DNA of 64,000 nucleotides from Tubiluchus corallicola (taxonomy: Eukaryota; Priapulida; Priapulimorpha; Priapulimorphida; Tubiluchidae), in NCBI GenBank assembly GCA_030141605.1, contig JAQGDQ010000135.1:1-64000 (forward strand), in the 5' to 3' direction. A program made the translations under genes and the position numbers. Of this stretch, positions 25,468 through 52,500 are shown one piece after another (the first letter of the stretch is position 1; every line of letters starts with the position of its first letter). The notes below the pieces were generated by a model. The model ran no database searches. It had not been told where the DNA came from and was given only the letters and a program-made list of their open reading frames with translations.

Positions 25468-26381
25468 TGTTGGGAGCCGTTTGGACCACTGCGCCAAGTA
25501 GATCACTTGATGCGCTAAAAGTAGTGTCCTACATGGGCAGCCCAAGTAGGACACTAGCGATTTTTGTCGAGAAACTTGCTCTGGCAAAACTTGTTTCCAG
25601 TTTATATTACCATTGTTTATAAGTATTGTTATGACATAATAAAGCATAAAACAAAATTTCTTTTAGAAATGGATATTCCTTGGCAATTTACAAATGCATT
25701 TCTTACAATAATTTCATCATTATGATTAACTCCATTAATATATCATAACATTAAACCTAGTATCTAATGCTTTAAAGAGAGAAATTCTGCACACAGTTAT
25801 TACAGAAATAATTGCAAATTTAAAAATGAGACAGATGCTGCTAAGCCTTCACAACACCAAAAAGTAATTTTTAACATTTAAGAAAAGCAAAGATAATTAG
25901 TTTTAATATTATCAGTAGTATTGTAACATGTAGGGCACTGTCCTACATGGCTCGCTAGCCCATGTAGGACACATAGATCGCTAGAACGTTTACTTATAAG
26001 AAAACAATTATTTGCCCAAGAGGTAGTGAAACGGATCACCTGTTTGTGAAGTGAGACAAAATCAAAAATGATATACCTTAAACAAATGTTGAATTCGCAA
26101 AAAAGTGGGGTTTTTTCACTTCAACAACATTAATATCGAAACCAAATTTAATATTGTCCGTTCTACCAGCTCAGAATAAAATTCTTTTATTTTATTAGAT
26201 GTATAATAAATTATTCAACGTGTATTAACGTTTTTAATTATTATTATTACATAAACAAGCAGAACGGACGGTGTCAGTACACTTAACGACTGAATTCACG
26301 ACCTGTCTCTAGTGTCCTACTTGGGCAGCCCAAGTAGACCAATTGGTCTACTTGGCGCAGTGGTCCAAACGGCTCCCAACA
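25468..26381. mobile_element. 914-bp fold-back element with 5-bp target-site duplication
   Basis: The left end TGTTGGGAGCCGTTTGGACC (from 25468) and the right end, its exact inverse (to 26381), form inverted repeats of about 34 bp that run through CACTGCGCCAAGTAG. GCTTT flanks both sides directly (25463-25467 and 26382-26386), a clean target duplication. Inside are three smaller hairpins built on TGTCCTAC(A/T)TGGGC: 25527-25557, 25938-25972 and 26310-26340. No protein is encoded. The element is non-autonomous; its superfamily is unknown to me, since 5-bp duplications with long inverted ends are not typical of hAT (8 bp) or Tc1 (TA). Confidence 0.85.
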
Positions 26382-27309
26382 GCTTTCACTGCCACCAGAT
26401 ATCCCCGGATCAAAATTCAGGTTGTATCTGATTTTGTTAACTTTTTCTCACATGTTTCAAGTTTAGGATATCAAATTTTAATTAATTATAAATTTGTACC
26501 ATCATTAACAATAATTTTTGACATTAAGATCGTAACAATTAATTACTATAGTCAAATAAAAGTGAAATAGTCAAAAATAAGACTCTTGTTGTATTACTAC
26601 TCAATAGGCCTATTTCGCACATAGTCGTCTAATGACGTCTATTGGTCAAATGCAACAGGCAATGAGGCCTTCAACAGATGCCAAAAACACAGTTGCATGC
26701 AGTACAATTGTGGAGTGCTAGTTACTGCAAGCAATACCCTATAATTATTACAACACCAAGCGATGATAATGATTACCTAATTACTGCTAGCTATGTTTTT
26801 AGCATAATCAACATGTGTTGTCTAAAACAAAACCAAAATACAATAAATTCGTTTTGGCCAACCCAATAAATAAGGATGAAGTATGATCTACCGGAAAAGA
26901 TTGCATTCTAGTTACTAACTACATGACTAGTCAATTGAGCAGCGCGTCAAAAATCAATCCTAATGAAACAGACGTGATTTGATAAACACTTATTTGTGTA
27001 ATTACGCCATAATCATAACATAGTAAAAATATCAATTACGTGCAGTCGTAATTACAGTATACTACACACTGTACAACAAACTTAAAAAAGCGAAACTTCT
27101 AGCACATTCTTCTGTTTAAAATTTCAACGCAGCATGACCAACACGCTCCTGTTGCCTGATCACTGATCGTAGTGCCTGGAAATTTCTAAATATTGCCGCA
27201 CTTGCGTATCATTAAAGGGGTCTCAGAGCGATAGATGCCACCTCCGCAGGAAATCTGCTTTTCCATGTGATTGATCACACGTACCCTGCACCAGATTAAC
27301 AAGCCATTC

Positions 27310-28065
27310 CTAATAGCCAACAATATGCCGACGACATTGGGTGGATTAGTATTTCAAAATTCTGCACAGACACTGATAAGAAAGAATGTCCAAAATTACT
27401 AGAAAAAAAGAAATCTCAAAGTTAACAAAACGAAAAATGAAGCATATAACATATCACCGTATAGAGGTCAATGCTGGAAGCGTTGCAAATACATGGGATC
27501 AATACTAAACACAGAAGATTATAAAAAATAGGAAACAATGGGCAATGTGCGGTTTTATCCAAAATAAATCAATTCTAACCAACAAGAAACTATCACTCAA
27601 AACCAGGCTGCGACTCTTTAATGCATATATAACTAGTATCTTCACGTACAACAGTGAAGTGTAGGGCTTAACTGCAACGCATGAAGCAAAAATAAATGTA
27701 TTTCACAGAGGCCTACTCAGAAAAATCTATAACAGAACCAAAGAGGGACATTGGAGCACTAAAATCAGAATGAGGAGACAAAGATTGGTAGAACGTTTAA
27801 TGAGATTGCCAGAAACAACACCAGTGAGATTAGCATTATATGAGACACCGAAACCTACAAAACGACCTCCAGGCACACCAAAAACAACCTGGATATCAGG
27901 AATTAATAAAATTCACAACAGCTGAAACCAAACCCAGCAATAGCATAACAAGAGTTGAAAATTTTAGCTGCAGACAGGAAACACTGGAGTGCTCTAATAA
28001 AGATTAGAAGCTCTATGTCTACAATAATTGTTTAGAGCAACAGTCGAAGAAGAAGAAGAGCCATA
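27310..28065 (+). mobile_element. Broken non-LTR retrotransposon: reverse transcriptase C-terminal fragment
   Basis: The plus strand encodes pieces of a LINE reverse transcriptase in shifting frames: YADDIGWISISK at 27324 (the catalytic YxDD motif), NKTKNEAYNISPYRGQC, WKRCKYMGSILNTED, NKKLSLKTRLRLFNAYITSI, FTYNSEV, a stop, then GLTATHEAKINVFHRGLLRK, GHWSTKIRMRRQRL, LMRLPETTPVRLAL and KPTKRPPGTPKTTW. This is the conserved tail of LINE RTs after the palm/thumb (KYLGS, YNSE.W, LLRKI, G.PKTTW). At least one frameshift, several stops and a small internal deletion show it is dead. No 5' part, endonuclease or target duplication was found. Confidence 0.85.
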
Positions 28066-28519
28066 GATATTTATACTACTACGTGATCTATGTCAATTGC
28101 TCAGAGGATAGTTTTAGATAAAGCACATGCACCTGAGGATGCACCATCTAAATCTATTGCTCAGAGCCATTGTACGTGCTTAGAGTGAGCGATACAGGGC
28201 TTCCAGTGAGTGATATCAAGTGAAGACCACCTGCTGTTTGCTATAATTACTTGCAAGTTGGAACTGCACAAAACTTACAAGAAAAATTTAGAAAACGTTG
28301 TACAATAAATGTAAATACATACAAAGAAGTTCCTGATGATTTGCCTAAGTGATATTTTATGATCGAGCTTTTAATTACTAAAAAATAATTATACAGTAAC
28401 TTTTGAAGCCAGACCAAAACTCGTCAAAATAAAAAAAGTGGGCAAATGATAAGGAACTTAACTGCCACACATAAGACTAACTAAAGTGGAAAACAAACAA
28501 ATGCCAGAACAAGGCATAA

Positions 28520-28954
28520 TTATAAGAACATCTTATGTACTTGAACTGTGCGAAATCCAATACAGTTAATTTGACTAGGCCATTCCAGTAGCATGAATAA
28601 GCTTACGGAGTTAATCTGACACGTTTTTTCCTGGCCCAAATTACAGCCATCCCAAACACTCTTCATCAGTTTCTCCTTGCCGAGTGGCTTGTTTGTTATC
28701 TGTGTGTAAAAATCACAACTTAATATTACAGTCTCTGCAGTTTCAACAAATATCTTTACCACATTTACACACTCTTTTTCCCTGTAGTATTCTACTTTCC
28801 AGGCATACAAAGGATTTCCTGACAGTTTTGTTGCACTGGCCTTGGCTTTAAGTCCCAAAGGCTGTCCCAAAGTCTCAGTCATCCATGGTTCAAGTGGTGT
28901 ACTACTTTTGCAATCTTTGAATTTTTCCACTTTAGAACTTACTTGATTTTTCAT
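28520..28954 (-). pseudogene. Unrecognised decayed open frame, possible relic of a mobile element
   Basis: A minus-strand frame of 144 codons contains SKVEKFKDCKSSTPLEPW and ECVNVVKIFVETAETV, with hydrophilic, protein-like composition. Upstream on the same strand, up to about 29500, further short stretches read like coding but are broken by frameshifts and stops. Examples are SEDQLLKKW, HSDTYIAIKMASMSQGSIHI and YDKHLGKKAWDVHIEKA. I do not recognise the family. It is not an exon of ST13 or OGT. An old transposase-like or host pseudogene is the simplest reading. Confidence 0.35.
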
Positions 28955-30721
28955 CCCACATTTTTAATTTCTTTGTGGCTATAGCTTTCTCTATATGCAC
29001 ATCCCATGCTTTTTTACCCAAATGTTTGTCATAAATTTTATTTCAGATCTGCATCATTTGGTTCTCCAATGCCACAATATTGCCAAACACAGATATGGAT
29101 AGAGCCCTGACTCATTGAAGCCATTTTGATCGCAATGTATGTGTCACTATGCCCATGTTACCACTTTTTCAACAGCTGATCTTCACTCATAAATATGATT
29201 CTTTGAAAAAAATTACGCAAGATGTTAATTGCGTTTAATTCTTCAACAAATGAAAACCCAGCTTCACCTCTAACAGCAGTGCTACTACATCCTTCCAGAA
29301 CCATCTTACATCATGACTTCACAGTACCGTTCGTATTGTAAACACAACTTTTGTTTAGCCAGACGGATTTATCTTAATTTTGGATTTCTTACAAAAAGTT
29401 TGGGCATCATAATGCTTCTATGCTTCTTTAGAGTAATTTAGTTTACTAGGAACCGGATTTGGTGATCGCGCCATGACAACGATGACCATATTAGGAAAAT
29501 GAACCTTTCCCACTGGACATTCGGTTTCTACCACAGTCTGCAAAACCGTTTGTAGTATATTTGTGTAAGATTTCAACTTCCTACAGTTGTGACAACAACA
29601 TGTGCATGGTTATAATGACAGATTCTGCAAACTTTGGATCTAATTGGCCTAAACTTTGGCTTAATGGTTTTCCTCTTAAATATTGTTATTCTTAATAGTG
29701 ATTATTTAGGTTATATATTTCGAACTTCGACAATTGACGAAGTTATGAAAACACAGTTAAAAGGTCTTTATGTAAGGGCAAATACTTTATACCAGAAATA
29801 CTATAGTTTCTAAATGTTGTAAATACGAAAATAATGTTGTCCAACTCATATGCCCGAAATTCTAGCCTGAAGCATTTGTATTTTTTTACACTGTTTTATG
29901 CACTGATGAATGTCCCATATAGATGTATATTTTTAGTATTTGTGACGTTCAGTCTATTACATATAAGACAAAGTTAAAATTAATGAAGATTATAATTGTG
30001 TAACTTTTTGATGGTGTAACTTTTTCTAATACAACTATATGTCAGCTCTTCAACTTTCTGGCTAGGTGTAGCATAAGGAAAATTTTTTAAATTTTTTTAA
30101 TATTCCTAACTATGACGTAATTACGAAAAAGATAGCTGAATTATATGTGAGTTGGCAAAACTACATTTTTTATTATTGGTGTTATTGACAAACTGTATAT
30201 ATTACTGCCATATCATAAAGCAAATCTATGGGCTTTTTGGTACAGATTACATTTTGCCTTATGCAATTAGCATGTCCAATTTTCTTACGTATAAAATTTT
30301 TAATAGTGTTGCATTCTTTTCTGAATCATGTATTTTTTATGATCTGTCTTGCATGTAATGTGTCTTGCGTGTCTGTCTTGCAATCTGCTTAGCAATTAAT
30401 TTATTTGGTACTTGCTAAAAAGTAAAAGAGCTCCATACCTTGCTGACAAAGCTTGCATAATTCTTCATATGATTCCAATGAATGTTTAGAGTCTGTAGCC
30501 CGTACCAAACTGTACCAAAAATCAGATGTGTAGCAGTGGCTGCAGAGCAGAAATCACATGTTTCATTTACTGCTTCCACAATATCGTGATTGTTCATTTT
30601 GCGCTTTTGGTTTAGTCGCCATTTTGCTGTTATTTGTCCTTTTGCGATGTTGTTATTATTTTCTAACATATTTGTACCATTATTCGAGATTATTTAAGAA
30701 CTAAACGTTCTTTGTCTTAAA

Positions 30722-45421
<14,700 letters not shown>

Positions 45422-47074
45422 GTAGCAGCTGTTAAGATGAGTGTTTATTAAAGAAAGGTAGTAACAAAGTTTTTTTTAATGATAGTGAAAGGCATCGCCA
45501 GCTGCTAAAGGTACAACCAATATTTGTTTTTTATCCAAGCTCTTTGGAATAAGTAATCATTGCTTGCACTTTTAATTGTTGGTAAGGTCTTTCACTACTA
45601 ATTTTCATTGTAGTAGGTTCAACATTTCCAAAATTTCGAATATGTGCAAAGAATAATTCTGATAATTAAATAGTGCGGAGTTACTCTTTAAAGTCTTTTG
45701 TCACTGTTTATGTAGGATAGTAAAAGATAATCTTGAAAAGGGAAAACTCCATAAATTTGTTTATTTATATAGGAATCTAAATGAGAGTTGGGTCTTTTAA
45801 TTCTTCACCTGGTCTATGAAGTAAAGAAGTTTTGTCACGGCGGTTTGCGGTTGTTTCAACGTGTGTGCTGTGAAATCTGCTTTGTAGGTGTATTCGTCTA
45901 CGTTTTTAGCGACAAACACATCTGTTACATCAACTTTTTTATAGTTTGACATTCTCTACAAAGTTGTTTCTTTATTATTCACAACTTAAAACCTTTGTAT
46001 AAGTTATAAAAATGAAGATTAGCAAAGTTGATTCTGAATTGCTGTTTTTAAATAATTTGCATTTGCTTAACTATCAAACACTATCAGAATGCTATCAAAG
46101 TTTGAAAGCAAAATTGTAAGTGACAGCAGCTCAATAAGAATCTGGTGTTTATTTCTGCACATTCAAATGAGAAAATCTCTTACTGTTTGAAACTTCCTGC
46201 ATACCAAGAAATATCTGGCAATTTTGGAGATTTTACAAGATAAAAAACTCATCAGCCAAAGGTCATTAGAAAGGAAAATTTGTGTCAAAAGAGATTATTT
46301 TTATTGTGAGGCATGTGTGACAACAAAGGTGTGATACTGTCAAGAGTTTGTTAGTGTGTCTTGTATATTTTGTTCAGGATATTTTAGCTATAGGATCGTA
46401 ATTAATCTGCGCATTTGTAAATAATTGATTACTTTATGTTGCAAAATGTTTGTATAAATAATTATTATTACCATTGCTGTGTTTAATATTTTGATGTTCT
46501 TTGCTTACGAATTGTTAATCATCTGCCAGGGGTATAAGTTAATGTGGTCGTGTTACAAATAGGCTGATTTTGATTGTGCTCCCTTGTAAGTGGGTAATGA
46601 TTATCTAACAGATCTTGATCAGCCTTGCTACTAAGTTTGATAACTCTTTCAGTTATTTAGACAGGCATTTGTAAAGACATGTCATGTGCTTTGATGATTA
46701 TGCTTTCAGTTAGTATTTTGTTAATTTTTTATTATCATTTTTAGTTTTTTCATACCAGAGTGGGAATTTTCTTTATCAGTTTGTTTTAATTTTTCGTTTC
46801 GGCGATTTTAGCGTGTATTTACTCAAACGAAGTACTTTGTTGTTGGAATTTTTCATAGGTACTGTAGCATTACTGCAGTTATTTAATACAGTTTAATACA
46901 GTGGTTTACAAAATGAGAGTAATAAAGGATGAGTAATTTGAAGCCAGTCTAGCTTACTGTAGTTGTTTTACGAGCAACAACGAGGACAATGCCGTCACAG
47001 ATATTTTTAAGTTGATATTTCATAGGTGGCATGATTTCACCTTTTTCCATCCTGGTTTTAATGGACAGTGATCG

Positions 47075-47130
47075 TATAAATACTTTATTGTTTTGCATAC
47101 TCTATAAATACTTTATTGTTTTGCATACTC
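47075..47130. repeat. 28-bp perfect tandem duplication
   Basis: The unit TATAAATACTTTATTG.. occurs twice back to back (47075-47102 and 47103-47130) without a mismatch. Confidence 0.85.
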
Positions 47131-47451
47131 TTGTATTGTATTCTCGTACACAAGATATTGCTAAATAAACCAGCTCATGTTAAACGAACATAATCTGTGG
47201 GTAGCAATGTTAAATTAACTGACCCTAGACAACACGCGTGATGATGAATTCTACCTTTGTGTAACATTGCAAAGTAGATAAATACGACACACACCTGACC
47301 TCCCATACAAATATTGAGGACAAGTAATAATATATAATTTATGTAATGGTCGTAAGTGTGGTCTAAGAATGTGTAGTGAATTTGGCTTAACTGTGGATTT
47401 ACAACATCCATGTTAGCGCACTTAAATGCCCTATTAAAGGAAAATCATTCC

Positions 47452-48012
47452 CAATCTTAAATTGCAGGTCAAAAAATCTACTTTTTAAAATATTGAAAGA
47501 GAACATACTATTTTTTCAAAAATGGCTTAGTGAAAGCATTATTACCAGACAAATGCAATTTTGCGTTGGCGCTACTAGTTTTTCGCTGTTGCATGAATTT
47601 TGCCATTTGCTAGTTAGACTGACACTAGCGCCTACATTTCAGAAATGCGTTGCGCAAAAAAAACAGGTGCTGTACCTCTCAATCCAGAGGTGTTCGTTTG
47701 TGATGCATTACACATGCTCGGCATCTCATGCACGAGTACAGCGGTAAATTTGAAATTTGAATTTTTATCTTAAGTACTGAATCTTCGCTTTTGCAAATAC
47801 GTGCACCGTGTTCATGGAATGCTTTTGCTGTTAAAAATTATGTTCATTTGTGATGTCATCAATAGTTGGGCTCGCCCGCCATTAATTAAGATTTTTATTT
47901 GTTATTTAATTATCAGAAGCACTTTTGCTGTATTATTGGTGTTAAAATGTATACTTTTTACCGGACTTGAAAATGGGGTAGTATATGAAAAATCATCGTG
48001 TCTTCTTTTAAG
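47452..48012 (+). repeat. Dispersed repeat family X, copy 2
   Basis: Aligns in blocks with 18002-18437. This copy has an extra internal stretch of about 150 bp (around 47560-47720), including GGCGCTACTAG and CTAGCGCC, absent from copy 1. The two copies are thus independently deleted or rearranged members of one family. Confidence 0.7.
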
Positions 48013-49580
48013 AAAGCTTCCTGAATTTCTCTCATACAAATTCCCTTAAGACAGTCAACTGAGGACATGTAGTCTCAGCTATATAAAAAAGAAGACCTGA
48101 ATTAAAATTTGTAAAATTTATTAAACTTCTTGCAGTCGAGCAGGACGGCATATTTAAATAAGTTTTGACATGTCAGCAAAAGGCCCTATTATAAATACAA
48201 TAACACAGTTTGTGCACAAAACATGTTAAAGTACTACGTAGTATACTTTAAAAACAATCAAATTAAATTAAAAAAATTGAATGGCAGGATAGTTTGATAT
48301 AGTTCTATTCATATATATGTTCAGCCAATACAAATGTCACCAATTAATTTACTACATAATTATAATGGCTATTACTGTGCAAATCTATATACAATTTTTC
48401 ATATCTGTAGCAAAATATCAAAAATTTGAACAAACAATTTTGATTATTGTCAAGTTATACATAAAAAATAATCGAGAGACAATATTTACAACAAATAATG
48501 GCACATTGAGTATTATAATAAAGTGGACGCTAATTATTAACACAGTAAATTGCATTAGTTAATTAATTACTTGATATCTGCTACTAAGATGAAGTCTTAA
48601 ATGAGATTTAGCATTCCACCAAGATGAACATATTAGTTACGCAGTTAGAATTTACCAAGTAAAGTCCAACTTCCCGTACCGTGCACAGTAGAAATTGTTA
48701 AAAACAAACTTGATGCTGGCAGCAACAATTAAAAAGAGTGATTTGTTGACAATTTTCATTATTGCAGTTGTTAATGTCGCTCTGTATTAGAATAAAACCC
48801 GATAGTAAAACCACAATGGACAATAAAAATAGTGCGAAATTCATGTTACAAAGACTTGAAACTAAAAAATGGAGTCATTCAACATGCAAGATCCCAATAT
48901 CGAATAGTAACAAGTTAGTCAAAATCTAGCTGCTTCGTAAACAATTGGGCTTTGATATGGAATAAGACAGATGTACTAGTAATGCAGTATCAACATAGTC
49001 CAATCAACTTTATCAAGCAAACTGAAGCAGGTGCAAAATACAGCTACTGCTTACTTACATATAATGCAACATAAAACAAATGGAGAGTGACATGATACAT
49101 CAGAAAATTTCTTATAAAAATAAAGTATGTGTCATATTTGCAAGTATAAAACATATCTACACGTTGATGATAAAAAATGGCACGCCGTTATTGTCACGAA
49201 TAATGGTTATAAAGACAGGAAATAATCTACAGGTCCGAAAATACAAATATTCAAGTGTGCTCTGTTAAAATTATTGCAACATCAGTCACAGAGCAAGCCA
49301 GGCTGCAAAGTATTTTTCTCAGTTTTAAAGTTTGATTCAATCAGCACGAATGATTCACAGCAGCTCTGTTATTCGTAAAACTTAAATGCGTTTTGTTTGT
49401 CACTCATTAATAAGACTAGCATAAGCTGCATGACTGGTCATGAACATGAGATGTATGACCTCACAACCGTACGATCCTGAGCACCAATACTGATATTGAG
49501 AAGTTCAATATGTTTTTCACATTAGAAACACGAACATTTTTAATATTATGCAATACAAAACCTGTATGTTAAACAGGGAA

Positions 49581-52500
49581 CTACACATATTCTTCACCAA
49601 CCGGAGGACCCGCGCTGGGAGCAACATTGTGTAGATCATCTGTTCCTTCATCTAGCGAGGCAATGTCCTTAAACACACCGACTAGATTTTCAAAGTTTGG
49701 ACCCCAGTTGAACATGTAGTCCCAGGATAGTGAACTACGAGCGTTACCGTTGGAACCATTTTCACGTGATCGCGGCATCCGCGTCAGCCGATCGTCATCA
49801 GATGTGATGAGCGTGGAGACTGAACCACGTGTGCCAGCTGGATCAGCCTGATCCTTAACAAGTCTGGCTAGCCTGTCACTCGGATTATCTCTGGGTCCAT
49901 CATATTCATACTCAGAACACGTAAATGAGTCATTGCCACTTTCATCCGAACTGGAATCCGCACTGCTCAAGGCAGTGGCTGGCGATTTAGTCCGATTTTT
50001 TGGCGTACTGCTAGTGTTCGATGCATTGTCCATTGTGCTATTGAGACCAGAACTAGCTGAAGAATTCGTATTATCACCTTTCGAAACTCGATTCAAACCT
50101 CGCGGAGAGTCTTTGCACTGCGAAGGGTGAATAATATGATTGCTATTATTATTAGAAGTGTTATTTTTACACTGTTTATTTTGACTGTTCACTTCGTCTG
50201 GCGGAACACTACTTTCGGTTTCATGCTCACCTTCTTCAATCACTGGTTCTAATCGCAGTGGAACGGGTTTCACAGCTAAATTCTCATTAGTTTCTTCCAT
50301 TAGCGCACCACTATCATGATCAGGCACTATAATCACACCATTTTGTGAACTCGACACATTTCTAATGGGTGGCACCGGCGGGGGTTGCTCTTGCTCCCAG
50401 AGTTGCATAGCAATTGGAGACGCCCGCTCTTGTATTCTGCCTGGACTATTACGGCTTCTCACATGTGGCACTGGAGCTGGTGCCATCAAAAGCGGCCCGG
50501 GATCATCATATTTGTTTTCTGGTCCGGCTTCAACTACATCTGGCCTTGGTGGTGGAAAAAGCATATTCTGTGGACTGTACATTTTCTTTTTTTTGCGAAT
50601 CTCTCTGTGAAGATGGCCATGTGGTACCTCAATCCGCCCGGACTCAGAGTCTGTGTTGCCAGGTGATGTATCATTTGCTGGATTGCAGTATGCAGCAGCT
50701 TTCACTTTTTTATCTCTAAGCTTCCGCTGTCTGAATACGACGAATGAGACGAGCAAAATGACGAATAATAAACTAAAGAAAGCTATAACAACGATCACGC
50801 CCACATGTAGAGCGCCACTTGCTGCTTCGCCGGCGAGGGGAATGCATCTGTAGTGGTACCACTCATCCACACACGTTTCTCCAACTCCACAATTACTACT
50901 GTTACACATGGGCGGGCCACTACACCCTGAGGTAATGTCTCCATAAACACGCGAGATGAACTGAGAGCTGGAACCCAACAGTGGTTGTATCATATCATTG
51001 ATTTTCAATGTGGATAAACACCCATCAAACCCTGAAATGATCCAACAAAAGATATTAGCTCAGCTTCTGGCAGCACTACATAATGCATTAACCCCAATTC
51101 AATTTGTTAATACACTTAAAGCTCAGTGTTTCAATTACAAAAAGAACAATCTTAAGATTCGGACAATACTGCAAGGACCTGACATGCAAAACATCAAAAT
51201 TTTGAATAACTACAGTGATTAAATGACCATATGTTGTTTTATTTTAGAAAAGATAAAATCACCTACCCGATACAGCATTTCCATCATTATAGGAAACATG
51301 TCCTCCAAGTGATAAACTAATCAGATCAGCGGCAAGAAAGTCGTGTCCCTGTTCTATGGCCATCTTGGCTACATCAGCACCATCTAGATCAAGCATAATC
51401 GCATCTCTGCGATACAAGGTTACCAGGTGCCATTGACCATCAGAAACGTTTGCATTGCTACCAACTGTCATCTCATTCACTACACCTGTTGGTCCCTTAG
51501 ATGTGTATTTAATACCACCACTATGTACCTAGAAAATAGTTCAGAGCACAATTTATTATAACATAAAAACATATTTTCTAGTTTCTGTTTAGTTTAAACA
51601 TAAAAAATTACAACCATTGGGCATACAGTAAAACTGATATATATATAACTATAGTTACAGAGATATTACAAATACAATGCATGAAAGACAAAGGGTACAA
51701 TTAGTATCTACATAACAATTAAAAAAGACAGTCGCAATTTAATAAGTACGAGGAAATGGAATGTGTAATAGTACATAACATTATCAACTGAAAATATTGA
51801 ATTCAGCTTGAGTTAAAACGTTTAGTTTGTTTGCACTTTAGTTTTAATATAATTACGCACAACAGTAAATATCCTACAGTTTCTTGCAAAACTTGGTCAA
51901 ACTGAAAACAAAATATATTTTGATATCATATGAAAAGCATATTGGTGTGAAAACTGGTGTCATTTTGCAAGCTACAGCAGAACACGACTAATTGCCACAT
52001 AATCATAAACAATGCAGGCAATAATTTGACAGTTAACAGAAGGCAGAAAAGGCAACACAAACCTGTAGCATTGTGTATTCGTATGTGGAAGCTGCAAACA
52101 GCAAAAGTCCTTTGTTTGCACGGGTGCGAAACTTGAAAGAAATGCTCTTGTAGTTTGGTTCGGCAAGCAAGTCGTCCTCATGGTCGCTACCAGAAGATCG
52201 TCGATGACGATGAGTGCGTAACACTCGATCGGCAAACAGTATTTCCCGCATGAATGCCTCTGTCATTGTAAGCTCCACTCTCGCCTCTTTAGCAAAACTG
52301 ACCTCTTCCACAGCTGCAAAAAAATCACAAGAAAAAACTAAGAGTAAGTTCAATTAATAAAATTTAGATTTATCATTATTCTATAAATCGCGTGAATTGA
52401 AAAGTATAAAGCATAAACGGTGAATATATAACAAGATTACAAACCTCTAAAGCACACAAGAAAACATTTTGGCTTAAAATAATACCTCCTGGTTTTATCA

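Larger units (their letters stand above)
22530..30721. other. Intergenic region between divergent ST13 and OGT genes
   Basis: ST13 (minus) and OGT (plus) are transcribed away from each other across about 8.2 kb. The region contains a MITE (22726-22996), a (TA)n run (23269-23298), a long hairpin (24243-24337), the fold-back element (25468-26381), a broken LINE (27310-28065) and an old unrecognised frame (28520-28954). The remainder is AT-rich and featureless to me. Promoters of both genes should lie at its ends. Confidence 0.6.
45422..49580. other. Convergent intergenic region: 3' UTRs of OGT and the Fat4-like gene
   Basis: OGT (plus) and the Fat4-like gene (minus) end towards each other. Candidate polyadenylation signals for OGT are AATAAA at about 46920 and 47164. 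A 28-bp perfect tandem duplication lies at 47075-47130 and a dispersed repeat at 47452-48012. No frame I trust is present. Confidence 0.6.

Noticed and set aside
25527-26340. Spaced hairpin repeats that superficially recall a CRISPR array
   Set aside because: There are only three units, irregular spacing of several hundred bases, and all lie inside one fold-back transposable element in a eukaryotic genome.
30415-30669. Minus-strand open frame of 84 codons just upstream of OGT
   Set aside because: It lies in the expected OGT promoter/5' UTR; no recognisable domain and no splice context. Left as unexplained.
47801-48049. Similar short open frames in two places (18209-18460 and 47801-48049)
   Set aside because: Both sit in copies of dispersed repeat X and are offset at their ends; the shared peptide-like stretch reflects DNA repeat homology. 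Conservation of frame over about 200 nt is noted but not enough to call a gene.
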